A stretch of 37,245 nt of DNA from Oscillochloris sp. ZM17-4. Lineage in GTDB: Bacteria > Chloroflexota > Chloroflexia > Chloroflexales > Chloroflexaceae. Positions 1 through 7,160 of this stretch are shown here, piece after piece. The position numbers and the translations under genes were made by a program. Location of the stretch: the NCBI RefSeq assembly GCF_019599295.1, contig NZ_JAIEWN010000028.1:9084-46328 (forward strand), given 5' to 3'. Positions within the stretch are counted from its first letter, which is position 1. Each line of letters opens with the position of its first letter. Below the pieces are notes generated by a model. That model ran no database searches, was not told where the DNA came from, and was given only the letters and a program-made list of their open reading frames with translations.

Positions 1-157
1 GCCAGATCGTTCCTTGACCCGGTCAAATCGTTCCTTGACCCGGCAAGATCGTTCCTTGACCCGGCAAGATCGTCCCTTGACCCGGCAAGATCGTCCCTTG
101 ACCCGGCAAGATCGTCCCTTGACCCGGCCAGATCGTTCCTTGACCCGGCCAGATCGT
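1..157. repeat. 21-bp tandem repeat, about 7.5 copies
   Basis: A 21-bp unit of the form AGATCGTTCCTTGACCCGGC is repeated head to tail from the window edge to about base 157, with small variants (TTCC/TCCC and CCA/CAA). The array probably continues left of the window. Because 21 is a multiple of three, every frame stays open. On the minus strand the units read as the heptapeptide LAGSRND or LAGSRDD, in the same frame as the methylase remnant to the right. There are no unique spacers, so it is not a CRISPR array. Confidence 0.9.
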
Positions 158-1380
158 GATATGCGACGATGCGCGCCAGCTCCGCGTAGGCGTCGTCGTC
201 GCAGCCGTTGCCCTTGCCGAGCATCACCCCGCCGGCCCAGGCGGCGGCGAGCAGGCGGAAGGGGGCCAGGGCGGCGTCGAGGCGGGCGCGGGCGCCGCGC
301 TTGTGCTCCAGGTCGGCCAGGCTCACGCCCACGCTGGCCTCCAGGTCGGCCACGTGGACCAGCGCGGCGGACAACGAATGCCCCAGGCGGGCGCGCAGCT
401 CGCTGGCGAACATGTCGTTGGCGAAGGGCTTCTGGCTGCCGGGGAAACGGAACAGGTGCTCGACAAACGGGCCGGTAAGCGAGTCGCCCACCACCAGCCG
501 GTGGTCAAGGAAGGTCAGCGGCAACCCCTCGGCGTGGGCCTCGATCCACAGCGAAAGCTTCGCCAATTCAATCGCCAGCGGGTTCTTGTCCACCCCGTAC
601 AGGCAATGGACGGCGGCCAGGCGGCGGCAGATCGCCTCGACGATGCGCCGCGAGACGCCCTCGCCCGCGCCCTCGGCGGCGCGGCTGGGCAGGTAGCGCT
701 CCAGGGCGTCGTCGGGGTCGGGCAGGTCGCGCACGCGGCCGCGCAGCTCCTGGGCGCGGGCCTCCAGGCCGGCGCGATCGGCCGGGTCGGGGCAGCGCAG
801 CGCGGCGGCCTCGGCCTCGGTCGCCAGCTCGTCGCAGCGCCGGCACGCCTCGTAGAGCCGCGCGCCCAGGAAGCGGCATGCCTCAACCAAAAAGTGGCCG
901 CTGCCCATCGCCGGGTCGAGCACGCGGATACGGATCAGCGCGCCGGGCTGCGGGTCGTCCTGCGGGCTGCGCTCGTCACACTGCGGCCCTTGGCCGGCGT
1001 CCAGAGCAAGTTATCGAGCAGGCGGGCGACGGCGCGCTCGCCCCAGCGCATCCCGTCGAGCGTGGGCATGGCGGCCGTGCCGAAGAGCGCGCCGAGCGGC
1101 TCGATCTTCAGCTCGCTGACCCGCACGCCCTCGGCGAAGAGGCGGAACAGGGCGCGCAGGCCGCCCTCAAGCAGCCGCCCAGTCTCCGCGCCGCAATCAA
1201 GCACCTTGCGGGCATAGGGTGCCAGGGCCACGCTGGGCGAGAAGGTGTTGCGCCAGAGGCTGGTCGAGGCGAAGCTGAAGGCGCGGGCCGGGTCGTCGCT
1301 CGACTCCAGCTTGAGCACGAAGAGCAGGCGGTAGATCAGCACCAGGCCCTCGCGCCAGAGGACGGCGGCAGGTGGCAGGA
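158..1380 (-). pseudogene. Eco57I/PglX-type N6-adenine DNA methylase, internally deleted remnant
   Basis: This is the remnant of a large class I adenine methylase of a restriction or BREX-like system. The N-terminal part (1380 down to about 980) has the typical [19 protein letters not shown] start and ends at [10 protein letters not shown]. The frame then shifts, and from about 975 the second part reads [27 protein letters not shown] (given here as two motifs: [12 protein letters not shown] is SAM motif I), followed by [19 protein letters not shown] and [11 protein letters not shown]. The linker that normally lies between LLWTP and DPAMGSG, including the YYTP-type segment, is missing, so this is an internal deletion rather than a simple indel. 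No NPPY/W catalytic motif is present before the frame runs into the 21-bp repeats. It is almost certainly inactive. The motif order is seen directly; the exact subfamily (Eco57I versus PglX) is inferred. Confidence 0.75.
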
Positions 1381-1384
1381 GGCC

Positions 1385-1502
1385 GGTGGCAGGTGGCAGG
1401 CTCCGGGCATCCGGGTCAAGCTCAAGAACTCCCGCAACAAGGGTGCTACCTCCCGTTTCCTGCCTCCCGCCTCCGATTCTTCCGTGAGGCCCCGCGACAA
1501 TT
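1385..1502. other. Non-coding stretch with G/C-rich short repeats
   Basis: This stretch carries purine/pyrimidine-biased short repeats (GGTGGCAGG-like units near 1370-1400 and CTCCCG/CTGCCTCC-like units near 1446-1475). No coding frame is supported. Similar TGCCTCCTGC text recurs at about 31390, ahead of the IS91-type element. Confidence 0.4.
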
Positions 1503-1519
1503 CTAATTATCGCTGAACA
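1503..1519 (-). repeat. 17-bp motif TGTTCAGCGATAATTAG (copy 1)
   Basis: Read on the minus strand, this 17-mer is identical to one at 34104-34120, and its first 12 bases recur at 34257-34268. It is AT-rich compared with its surroundings and sits exactly where the ADP-ribosylglycohydrolase reading frame is cut off; the motif itself supplies the VQR-stop end. It may be the terminus of a mobile element; the leading TG is compatible with IS21-type ends, but that is a guess. Confidence 0.6.
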
Positions 1520-1812
1520 CCCTGGCCGCCAGAGAGGTCGGCCGATACCGTGCGCCAGTCCTGTCCGCCTTTCACGCGGCGCAGCAGCCGGAGCGCGCCG
1601 GCGCCGTAGCCGCGCGCGGGGTCGTGGCGCGCGGCGAAGCTCGTGGCCAGCGCGTCCTGGTCAACCTGGCCGTGGCGGCGCAGCACCGCCACCAGCGACA
1701 GCGCCATGCGCGGCAGGCGCTCGGCCAGCGCCTGGGCAAGACTCGACTTGCCGGCCGCCATCGCGCCGGTGATCAGGATGACGTCGGGCAAAGCCGGTGT
1801 TTCCGCAGTCAT
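1507..1812 (-). pseudogene. Chimera of P-loop kinase N-terminus and ADP-ribosylglycohydrolase fragment
   Basis: The 101-residue frame starts as a P-loop kinase (residues 8-30, ITGAMAAGKSSLAQALAERL; Walker A GAMAAGKSS). At residue 35 it switches without a stop to a fragment typical of ADP-ribosylglycohydrolases ([20 protein letters not shown], then [14 protein letters not shown]). In that family GGQGSYGNG follows; here the frame ends GGQGVQR inside the 17-bp repeat. The kinase catalytic core and the glycohydrolase metal sites are both absent, so neither activity is expected. The start ATG overlaps the stop of the upstream ATP-grasp gene (ATGA), so the kinase was probably once the second gene of that operon. 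Confidence 0.7.
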
Positions 1813-2711
1813 CCGCTGATTCCTCTCGACAGCGCCACATAGAAAGTGTCCACACCAACCCCCGGCGGCAGCCCGGCCACCTGCCCATCGCCGAGCTCGA
1901 TGATCCGCCAGCGGCCATCGGCGCGCTGGGCCAGGTCGAGCGTGAAGAAGCGGCTGGGGATGCCGGCGATGACATCTGCGAAGGGCGCCAGGTCGGGCGG
2001 CGCTGCTGCGATGGCACCTTCCCAGTAGGGCGCGACGCAGAGCGGCCGCCGGTCGAAGATCACCGCGCGATACTCGATCGCCAGCGGCATCCCGCTCTGC
2101 GGGTGGGTGCCGGCTGTGCGCAGCGGCTCGAAGGCCCGAAACACCAGCCCGCCCTGCAGCTCATCGCCCTGCAGCTCCAGGAAGCGGCCTGTTACGCGCG
2201 CGACCGCGTCGCGGTCGGCGGCCGAGGGGATGAAGCAGGCCTCGGCCCACTCGTGCTTGCGCGACTTCACGTAGTCCTTGACGAGCACCGGCTGCGCGCC
2301 GAAGGGCCGCAGGGCGGCCATGATCTGCTCCAGGCCCAGCCCGGCCTCCCTGGGCAGCCAGACCGTCGCCGGCGTATGGTCGCGGATGCTCGGGTAGGCG
2401 GCAGGGAGCTCGTGGCAGCTGCGATAGGCGGCGGGCGTCTGCAGCAGCTGGTAGCCGCGGGCGGCAAGGGCGTCGTACAGCGCCGTATACCGATCAACGC
2501 GGAGCATCCAGCCACGGTAGAGGCAGGCTTCCGGCGTCGCGCGGGGCGGGAGCCGGCCCAACGCGCCGGCAGCATCCTGGTCGTGGACCAGCCGCTCGTA
2601 GGTGAGCAGGGCGAGCGTGAAGCCAGCTCGTGTCGCTGCCTCCGCCTCAGCGGCGAAGGCCGAGTCGGGCTGGCGCGGGTTGAGCGGGTCGGCGCAGATA
2701 ATAAGGATCAT
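1809..2711 (-). CDS. ATP-grasp domain protein (R2K/DUF4343-like)
   Basis: A 300-residue protein with the layout of R2K-type ATP-grasp enzymes, which ligate a carboxylate to an amine using ATP. It has an N-terminal alpha/beta half (MILIICADPLN...), a central lysine segment (VLVKDYVKSRKHEW, near residues 141-154), an acidic middle strand (LAIEYRAVIFDRRPL) and a late metal-binding segment (WRIIELGDGQVAGLPPG). Full-length ATP-grasp proteins with this ending are usually about 250-310 residues, so it looks complete. The substrate cannot be told. It is divergent from the RtcB-like gene, with about 190 bp between, and a TACAAT -10 box lies 37 bp before the start. Its stop overlaps the kinase chimera by 4 bp. 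Confidence 0.8.
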   Translation of the reverse strand: MILIICADPLNPRQPDSAFAAEAEAATRAGFTLALLTYERLVHDQDAAGALGRLPPRATPEACLYRGWMLRVDRYTALYDALAARGYQLLQTPAAYRSCHELPAAYPSIRDHTPATVWLPREAGLGLEQIMAALRPFGAQPVLVKDYVKSRKHEWAEACFIPSAADRDAVARVTGRFLELQGDELQGGLVFRAFEPLRTAGTHPQSGMPLAIEYRAVIFDRRPLCVAPYWEGAIAAAPPDLAPFADVIAGIPSRFFTLDLAQRADGRWRIIELGDGQVAGLPPGVGVDTFYVALSRGISG

Positions 2712-2747
2712 AGCGTGAAGCGGCTCGTGAGGCGGCGACAGGGCTGG

Positions 2748-2753
2748 ATTGTA
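2748..2753 (-). promoter_or_regulatory. Probable -10 box (TGCTACAAT) for the ATP-grasp gene
   Basis: On the minus strand TACAAT is preceded by TGC, an extended -10 arrangement, 37 bp upstream of the ATG at 2711. No good -35 hexamer is visible at 17 bp. Confidence 0.45.
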
Positions 2754-2900
2754 GCACAGGGCTACGCATCACCGCCCGCCGAGTCCGAGCGCACGCGGAT
2801 GACTGGCGCCGACGCTCCGCCGCACGACCGTTGTCACGATGCGCCGCACAGGGCATGCTATGAAAAGAACACCAATTGATCGCGGAGGACTCCCGACCGC

Positions 2901-4409
2901 ATGACCAACGCGCGCATCGCCGACTACCGCCTGCAGCGCATCGACGCCAGCCAACTGACCCTGCCTAACCCCTGGGGCATCCCCGTGCGCCTGTTCGCCG
3001 GCGATGGCGTGCCGATCGAGCGCGCTGCGGTCAGCGAGCTGCTCGCGCTGCTGGAGCTCCAGGAGACCATCGCCGCCCTGCGGCGGGCCGCGCCCGACCT
3101 GTTCGACCACCCTGACCCCGGCATTGCGGCGGTGGCGCTCTCCAGCGACTTCCACAAGGGCAGCGGCATCCCGATCGGCACCACCCTGCGCACCCGCGGC
3201 GTGCTGGTGCCGCAGGCGGTCGGCACCGATGTCAACTGCGGCATGCGCGTCCACCTCACCGGCTGGCGCCTGGAGCAGGTGCAGCCCGCGATGACCGCAC
3301 TGGAGCGCCGTCTACGCCACCTGTTCTTTCAGGGCGGCCGCCGCATCGGCCTGACCGCCAGCCAGCGCGAGGCCCTGCTCCGCCTGGGCGTGCCCGGCCT
3401 ACTGGAGAGCGACGCGCTGCGCGACGCGGCCTGGGAGGCCGCGGCCGACGAGCTGGCCCACATCAGCGGCGGCGGCGGCTATCCCACCGCGCTGCCTGAT
3501 CAGCACCGCGACTACGTCGGCGGCTCCGGCGGGGTGAGCTACGACTCGCAGCTGGGCAGCATCGGCGGCGGCAACCACTTTGTGGAGCTGCAGGTGGTGG
3601 CGAAGCTGCACGACCGGGCCACCGCCCACGCCTGGGGCCTGCGCGAGGGCCAGCTGGCCGTGATGGTGCACACCGGCTCGCTCGGCTTTGGGCACGCTGC
3701 CTGGGCAGCGAGTAAGGCGGCACTGGGCGCACTGCTGCCGGCCGGCTTCCCGTTGCCGAACAACGGGATCCTGCCGCTGCCGCTGGGCGAGCGCGCCGCG
3801 CCGGCGCTCGCGGTCGTGCGGGCGGCCCAGCGCGTGGCGGCCAACTTCGCCTTCGGCAACCGCTTCTATCTTGCGCGCATGATGCTCCAGGCGCTGGCCG
3901 AGGTCGCGGGCGCGCAGGAGTCGCGCCTGCTGTGGGACTCGCCGCACAACCTGCTCTGGGAGGAGGCCGGGGCCGAGGTGGTGCACCGCAAAGGCTCCAC
4001 GCCGGCGCGCGGGGCGGCGGCGATGGCGAACACGCCTTTCCCATGGGGCGAGCCGGTGATCGTGCCCGGCTCGATGGGCGCGCCGAGCTTCATCCTGCGC
4101 GGGCTGGGCAAGCCCGAGGCCCTGGAGAGCGCCTGCCACGGGGCCGGGCGGGCGCTGGCCCGCGGCAGCGCGGCGCGCGGACACGATGCCGAGCTCGACG
4201 CCTTCCTGGAGCGGTTCCGCGTGGTCACGCCCGTGGAGCCGCAGCAGATCCGCGAGCGCCCTGACATCCGGGCCAGCTGGCGGGCGGCGCTGAAGGAGGA
4301 GGCGCCCTTCGCCTACAAGGAGATCGGCCCGGTGATCGCCACCCTGCGTGAGGCCGAGGTCGCCGAGCCGGTTGTCGAGCTCCACCCGGTCCTGCCCGTA
4401 AAGGGATAG
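2901..4409 (+). CDS. rtcB: RtcB-family RNA-splicing ligase
   Basis: A 502-residue RtcB-type RNA ligase, the family that joins 2',3'-cyclic phosphate (3'-phosphate) and 5'-hydroxyl RNA ends with GTP and Mn2+. The expected ligands are all visible: D110 and C113 in GTDVNCGM, H226 in GGGNHF, H257 in VMVHTGSLGFGH, H349 in SPHN, the guanylylated histidine H413 in CHGAGR, and K501 in the C-terminal KG. Motif differences from canonical RtcB are VNCGM for IGCGM, HTGSLGFGH for HSGSRGLGH, and CHGAGRALARG for SHGAGRxxSR, so it belongs to a divergent branch. No archease or RtcA gene is adjacent. The start is supported by GGAGGA 10 bp upstream. It runs convergently into the nucleotidyltransferase gene. Confidence 0.88.
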   Translation: MTNARIADYRLQRIDASQLTLPNPWGIPVRLFAGDGVPIERAAVSELLALLELQETIAALRRAAPDLFDHPDPGIAAVALSSDFHKGSGIPIGTTLRTRGVLVPQAVGTDVNCGMRVHLTGWRLEQVQPAMTALERRLRHLFFQGGRRIGLTASQREALLRLGVPGLLESDALRDAAWEAAADELAHISGGGGYPTALPDQHRDYVGGSGGVSYDSQLGSIGGGNHFVELQVVAKLHDRATAHAWGLREGQLAVMVHTGSLGFGHAAWAASKAALGALLPAGFPLPNNGILPLPLGERAAPALAVVRAAQRVAANFAFGNRFYLARMMLQALAEVAGAQESRLLWDSPHNLLWEEAGAEVVHRKGSTPARGAAAMANTPFPWGEPVIVPGSMGAPSFILRGLGKPEALESACHGAGRALARGSAARGHDAELDAFLERFRVVTPVEPQQIRERPDIRASWRAALKEEAPFAYKEIGPVIATLREAEVAEPVVELHPVLPVKG

Positions 4410-4767
4410 CCGTCGCTAGCTGGCCCTGATAGAGACAGGTGTGATCGGGCAGCGGAAACCGCCCGTGCGCCAGCATCTGCGCGATGAAGGCCAGGTTGGT
4501 TAGCCCGAATGAGATTGCCGGATCGTGGGTAAGCTCCGCCCAGCCAACCAGCGTGACCGGATCGGGACCCGGATCGGTCCAGAGCATCTCATCGAGGCGC
4601 AGGAGCGGCTGGGGCGCGTCAATGACCAGCCGCAGGTCAGTATCCGACCACGAGGTCGCCTCACCATGGGCGTGTGAGCCGATCGCGATCACGCCGAGCA
4701 GGCGCTCGCCGAAGGTTATCGCATGACGCTGGTCCGCGGGCGCAAGGGCATGCGGGAGCGAGAACAT
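4225..4767 (-). CDS. MNT-like nucleotidyltransferase, C-terminus probably clipped by rtcB
   Basis: The first about 118 residues (4767 down to about 4413) match nucleotidyltransferase-fold proteins. GVIAIGSHAHGEATSWSDTD carries the GS...DxD signature that binds the nucleotide and Mg2+, and FGLTNLAFIAQMLAHGRFPL follows. After DHTCLYQGQLA the frame continues only as antisense of the RtcB gene to a stop at 4225, and the tail is low-complexity Arg/Pro/Ala. The real gene was therefore probably truncated at its 3' end by the juxtaposition with rtcB. The start is good (AAGGAG, 4 bp from ATG) and lies 16 bp after the NUDIX gene, in the same operon. The substrate is unknown. Confidence 0.6.
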   Translation of the reverse strand: MFSLPHALAPADQRHAITFGERLLGVIAIGSHAHGEATSWSDTDLRLVIDAPQPLLRLDEMLWTDPGPDPVTLVGWAELTHDPAISFGLTNLAFIAQMLAHGRFPLPDHTCLYQGQLATAIPLRAGPGGARQPARRPRPHAGWRSPGRSPCRRRAPPPSAPPASWPGCQGARGSAAAPRA

Positions 4768-4783
4768 CCGTCTCCTTCAGCGG

Positions 4784-5521
4784 TCACTCCGGCCGATGCG
4801 TGAGCGCAATCGGGTCGGGCGCATCACCGGCCGGCGCGCACTCCCGGCACCAGGCGATTGCCTCAGCCAGGGCGGCGGCGAAGGCCGGGTCGGCCGCGCA
4901 GTGACGGATCATCCGCGTCAGCGCATCGCCCACGCGACCGCCCGGCGTAGCGAAGCCGGCAACAATGTCATTCCATGTGACCAGATCCTGATCGAGCCAG
5001 GTGCGCAGGCCACCGTCGCGTAGCTCGAACAGTTGAGCAGCACTCGCATCGACCGGGATGGCAGCCACGTATAACGTCGAGTACTCGACATTGATCGCGC
5101 GCGGGTCGTCGAGCCCGGTGGTAAGCGCACCCACCGCGCCGACCTGGCGCACGTGGGTCGCGGGCACCACGTAGGGCCGCCTGGCGCGGGTGAGCAGCAG
5201 TTCCTCGCGCAGCTCGCGCAGCGCCGTCGCCTGCGACGCCTGCGCCAGGCCCGCGGCGGTCAGGGGCATGCTGGCCTCGAAGGTCACATGCCCGCCGACC
5301 ATGTCCCAGGCCAGCGGGCTGACCCGCATCTGCGCCGAACGCTGATGCAGCAGTATCCGCCCGGTCTGCATCGTGACCGGCAGCACGTGGACGGCGGCGT
5401 GGGGCACACGGAACGAACTGTGAGCCAGGGCGCGGGCCACCGCACCGTAGGGCACGATCGGCCGGCTCTGCGGGTCGCGCGGGTCGACCGGCCCGACGAT
5501 CGTGAACGTCTCGTCGTACAT
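4784..5521 (-). CDS. NUDIX hydrolase
   Basis: A 245-residue NUDIX-fold protein that should hydrolyse a nucleoside diphosphate linked to another group. A REE-type Nudix helix is visible (ATALRELREELLL), preceded by GGHVTFEAS. There is an insertion of several residues between the Nudix glycine and the first helix, and the glycine normally following EE is replaced, so the box is degenerate relative to GX5EX7REUXEEXGU. The start chosen is MYDETFTIVG, with AAGGAG 6 bp upstream; a start 22 codons earlier has no ribosome site. It lies between a GNAT gene and a nucleotidyltransferase in a tight minus-strand cluster. The substrate is not inferable. Confidence 0.8.
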   Translation of the reverse strand: MYDETFTIVGPVDPRDPQSRPIVPYGAVARALAHSSFRVPHAAVHVLPVTMQTGRILLHQRSAQMRVSPLAWDMVGGHVTFEASMPLTAAGLAQASQATALRELREELLLTRARRPYVVPATHVRQVGAVGALTTGLDDPRAINVEYSTLYVAAIPVDASAAQLFELRDGGLRTWLDQDLVTWNDIVAGFATPGGRVGDALTRMIRHCAADPAFAAALAEAIAWCRECAPAGDAPDPIALTHRPE

Positions 5522-5552
5522 CGGATGCTCCTTGATGCAGGCAGCGTTTCCG

Positions 5553-6080
5553 TCAGCGCTCCTCCGCATCTCCATCGCGCGCGTCAAGCAGCCGGATCAG
5601 CCGGATGTCCTCGTCGCGGTAGCCATGCTGGTGGTAGAAGCCGAGCGCCCGCGTGTTGGCCGCGCCAGTGCTCAGGGCAATAATCCGGAAGCCCTGGGCG
5701 CGGGCCCAGTCCTCGCAGGCCCGCAGCAGCGCCCGGCCCACGCCCTGGCCCTCGGCCGCCGCGCTCGTCGCCAGTTCGCCAATGGAGGCCTGGCGCTCGC
5801 CGGGGAAGTGGGGCTCCGCGCTAACGCTGGCGAAGCCCAGCCGCTCGCCGTGATTGTCCTCGGCGACGAACACCGCCGCCGCCTGGCCGTGCTGGTCGAT
5901 GCTGCCGGCGATCCAGCCCTCCACGGCGGCCAGGCAGCGCTGCGGGTCGCGGTACGCCGGCATCCCGATCGTTAGGCGCGGGGCCAGGCCGCGCACAAAG
6001 GCCGCGTCATCAGGCTGGTAGGGCCGGACGTGTACCGACCGGGGGGCGTGCAGGGGCGTCTGCGCGGTCGCATCATCCAT
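5553..6080 (-). CDS. GNAT-family N-acetyltransferase
   Basis: A 175-residue GNAT acetyltransferase that should move acetyl from acetyl-CoA to an amine. It shows the usual order: an N-terminal strand/helix (VRPYQPDDAAFVRGL), a central beta-bulge strand (VFVAEDNHGERLGFASV), the acetyl-CoA loop (SAAAEGQGVGRALL, a Q/RxxGxG/A motif) and the C-terminal NTRALGFYHQHGYR segment. The start MDDATAQ is preceded by GAGGATC. It is 31 bp upstream of the NUDIX gene. The acceptor is unknown. Confidence 0.85.
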   Translation of the reverse strand: MDDATAQTPLHAPRSVHVRPYQPDDAAFVRGLAPRLTIGMPAYRDPQRCLAAVEGWIAGSIDQHGQAAAVFVAEDNHGERLGFASVSAEPHFPGERQASIGELATSAAAEGQGVGRALLRACEDWARAQGFRIIALSTGAANTRALGFYHQHGYRDEDIRLIRLLDARDGDAEER

Positions 6081-6306
6081 AGTTCTGATCCTCGTTTCCA
6101 GGGTGAGCGGCGCGTGAATCGGGCGCTCCCGACGCCGCGCGCCCCTCACGCACATACGCCAGCGCCGCACGCAGCTCGGCGCGTAACTCAGCCGCGTGGG
6201 TCAGCCAGAGGCTGTGGGCCGCGCTGGCGATCTCGACGTCAATGCTGATAGCGGTCGCCCCAGTATAGGCGATTGTGTGGGCGCCCACAAGCACCCGGAG
6301 CGCCAT
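6073..6306 (-). CDS. Hypothetical protein, 77 residues
   Basis: A short frame with an Ala-rich amphipathic middle (IASAAHSLWLTHAAELRAEL) and no recognised domain. Its stop overlaps the GNAT start and it begins 8 bp after the stop of the previous hypothetical gene, so it fits the cluster. The AGGAG at its start is about 17 bp away, which is too far, and a good promoter (6262-6290) lies inside it. Coding status is uncertain. Confidence 0.35.
   Translation of the reverse strand: MALRVLVGAHTIAYTGATAISIDVEIASAAHSLWLTHAAELRAELRAALAYVREGRAASGAPDSRAAHPGNEDQNYG
6262..6290 (-). promoter_or_regulatory. Sigma-70-like promoter TTGTGG-N17-TATACT
   Basis: On the minus strand TTGTGG (6290-6285) is followed after exactly 17 bp by TATACT (6267-6262). 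It would drive transcription of the GNAT-NUDIX-nucleotidyltransferase genes. It overlaps the start of the 77-residue hypothetical, which weakens that gene. Confidence 0.45.
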
Positions 6307-6314
6307 CGTGTGAG

Positions 6315-6683
6315 TCAGCGCCGCTCCTGGCGATGATTCACACGATGGCGCTCGAGAAACGGATTGAGCTCAGCAAAGCGCAGCGGCGCTTCCTCGGCCG
6401 GCGCGCGCGGGATGACGATCTGCCGCCCGGGGTAGATGTCGATCACCAGGCCCGGGACATCGCCCGGGTAGCGCCGCAGCCCAACCGTGACCATCTGGCT
6501 GTCGGCGCTCCAGGCGATCTGCTCGCTGCTCCACAGCCCGTCGCCGATCCGCAGCACCAGGCGCTGCGCCGCCCGCTCCCAGAGCGTCGCGCCCATGACC
6601 CAGTGCGACATCCGCATCTCGACATGCTCCAGCTGGAGCGCATATCGCCCATCGGGCGAGACAATCGATTGGACATCGCTCAT
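6315..6683 (-). CDS. Hypothetical protein with beta-rich WD40/propeller-like strands
   Basis: A 122-residue protein of unknown function, starting MSDVQSIVSPDGRYALQLEH with GGAGG 5 bp upstream. Segments such as SPDGRYALQLE, WSADSQMVTVGLRR and VIDIYPGRQIVIPR alternate beta strands with SxDG/SADSQ turns, as in propeller blades or short stand-alone beta proteins. It is the first gene of the minus-strand cluster leading to GNAT and NUDIX. Function is not recognised. Confidence 0.6.
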   Translation of the reverse strand: MSDVQSIVSPDGRYALQLEHVEMRMSHWVMGATLWERAAQRLVLRIGDGLWSSEQIAWSADSQMVTVGLRRYPGDVPGLVIDIYPGRQIVIPRAPAEEAPLRFAELNPFLERHRVNHRQERR

Positions 6684-6801
6684 CGGAGCCTCCAGGCATG
6701 CCGCGCAGCACCCCACTGCAATCACTCCGACGTCCTGCACGATCGTCCTGCGACGATCATACCACAGCGGCGCCCGGCAGGCACCGTGGGATTCGCCGTG
6801 C

Positions 6802-6807
6802 TACAAT
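6802..6807 (+). promoter_or_regulatory. Extended -10 box (TGCTACAAT) upstream of UPF0175 gene
   Basis: TACAAT preceded by TGC lies about 84 bp before the UPF0175 start. No matching -35 is seen. The same TGCTACAAT text occurs upstream of the ATP-grasp gene. Confidence 0.4.
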
Positions 6808-6890
6808 GGCCGAAGCGCGCAGACTCGTGGCATGATGATGGTGATTCAGCGCACATCGTTCTGGCATTCCCAGCGGTATGCGTGAGGTGC

Positions 6891-7160
6891 ATGATGGACA
6901 GCTTTCATGTGGTCTACCCCGCCGAGATCCAGGCTCTCTCTGGCCAACCGGCCGAGCGCCTCGGCCAGCTGGCCCGTGAGGCCCTCCTGGTGCGGCTCTA
7001 TGATCTGGGCGAGCTTTCCTCTGGTCAGGCGGCGGCATTGCTCGGTGTGAGCCGGCGCGAGTTCCTCGATCTGCTTGGCACCTACCACGTGTCGGTGTTC
7101 GATGAGGATCTGGATCTCGCCGAGGAGCTTCGCCGCTCGTCCGAGGCGCGCCGTGGCTGA
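6891..7160 (+). CDS. UPF0175-family antitoxin-like protein
   Basis: An 89-residue UPF0175-type protein, the small helix-turn-helix partners of DUF3368 PIN toxins. The diagnostic core is GELSSGQAAALLGVSRREFL followed by DLLGTYHVSVFDED, a predicted HTH. Two adjacent ATGs (6891 and 6894) follow a GAGG. The gene ends in a TGA that overlaps the GTG start of the PIN gene, so the two are translationally coupled. It should neutralise the toxin and repress the operon, by analogy with other type II systems. Confidence 0.8.
   Translation: MMDSFHVVYPAEIQALSGQPAERLGQLAREALLVRLYDLGELSSGQAAALLGVSRREFLDLLGTYHVSVFDEDLDLAEELRRSSEARRG

Noticed and set aside
1-157. Possible CRISPR array
   Set aside because: Units are contiguous 21-bp repeats with no spacers.
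156-1217. Long plus-strand frame in the first kilobase
   Set aside because: It is the complement of the methylase remnant, with Val/Gln/Ala-rich text and no domain.
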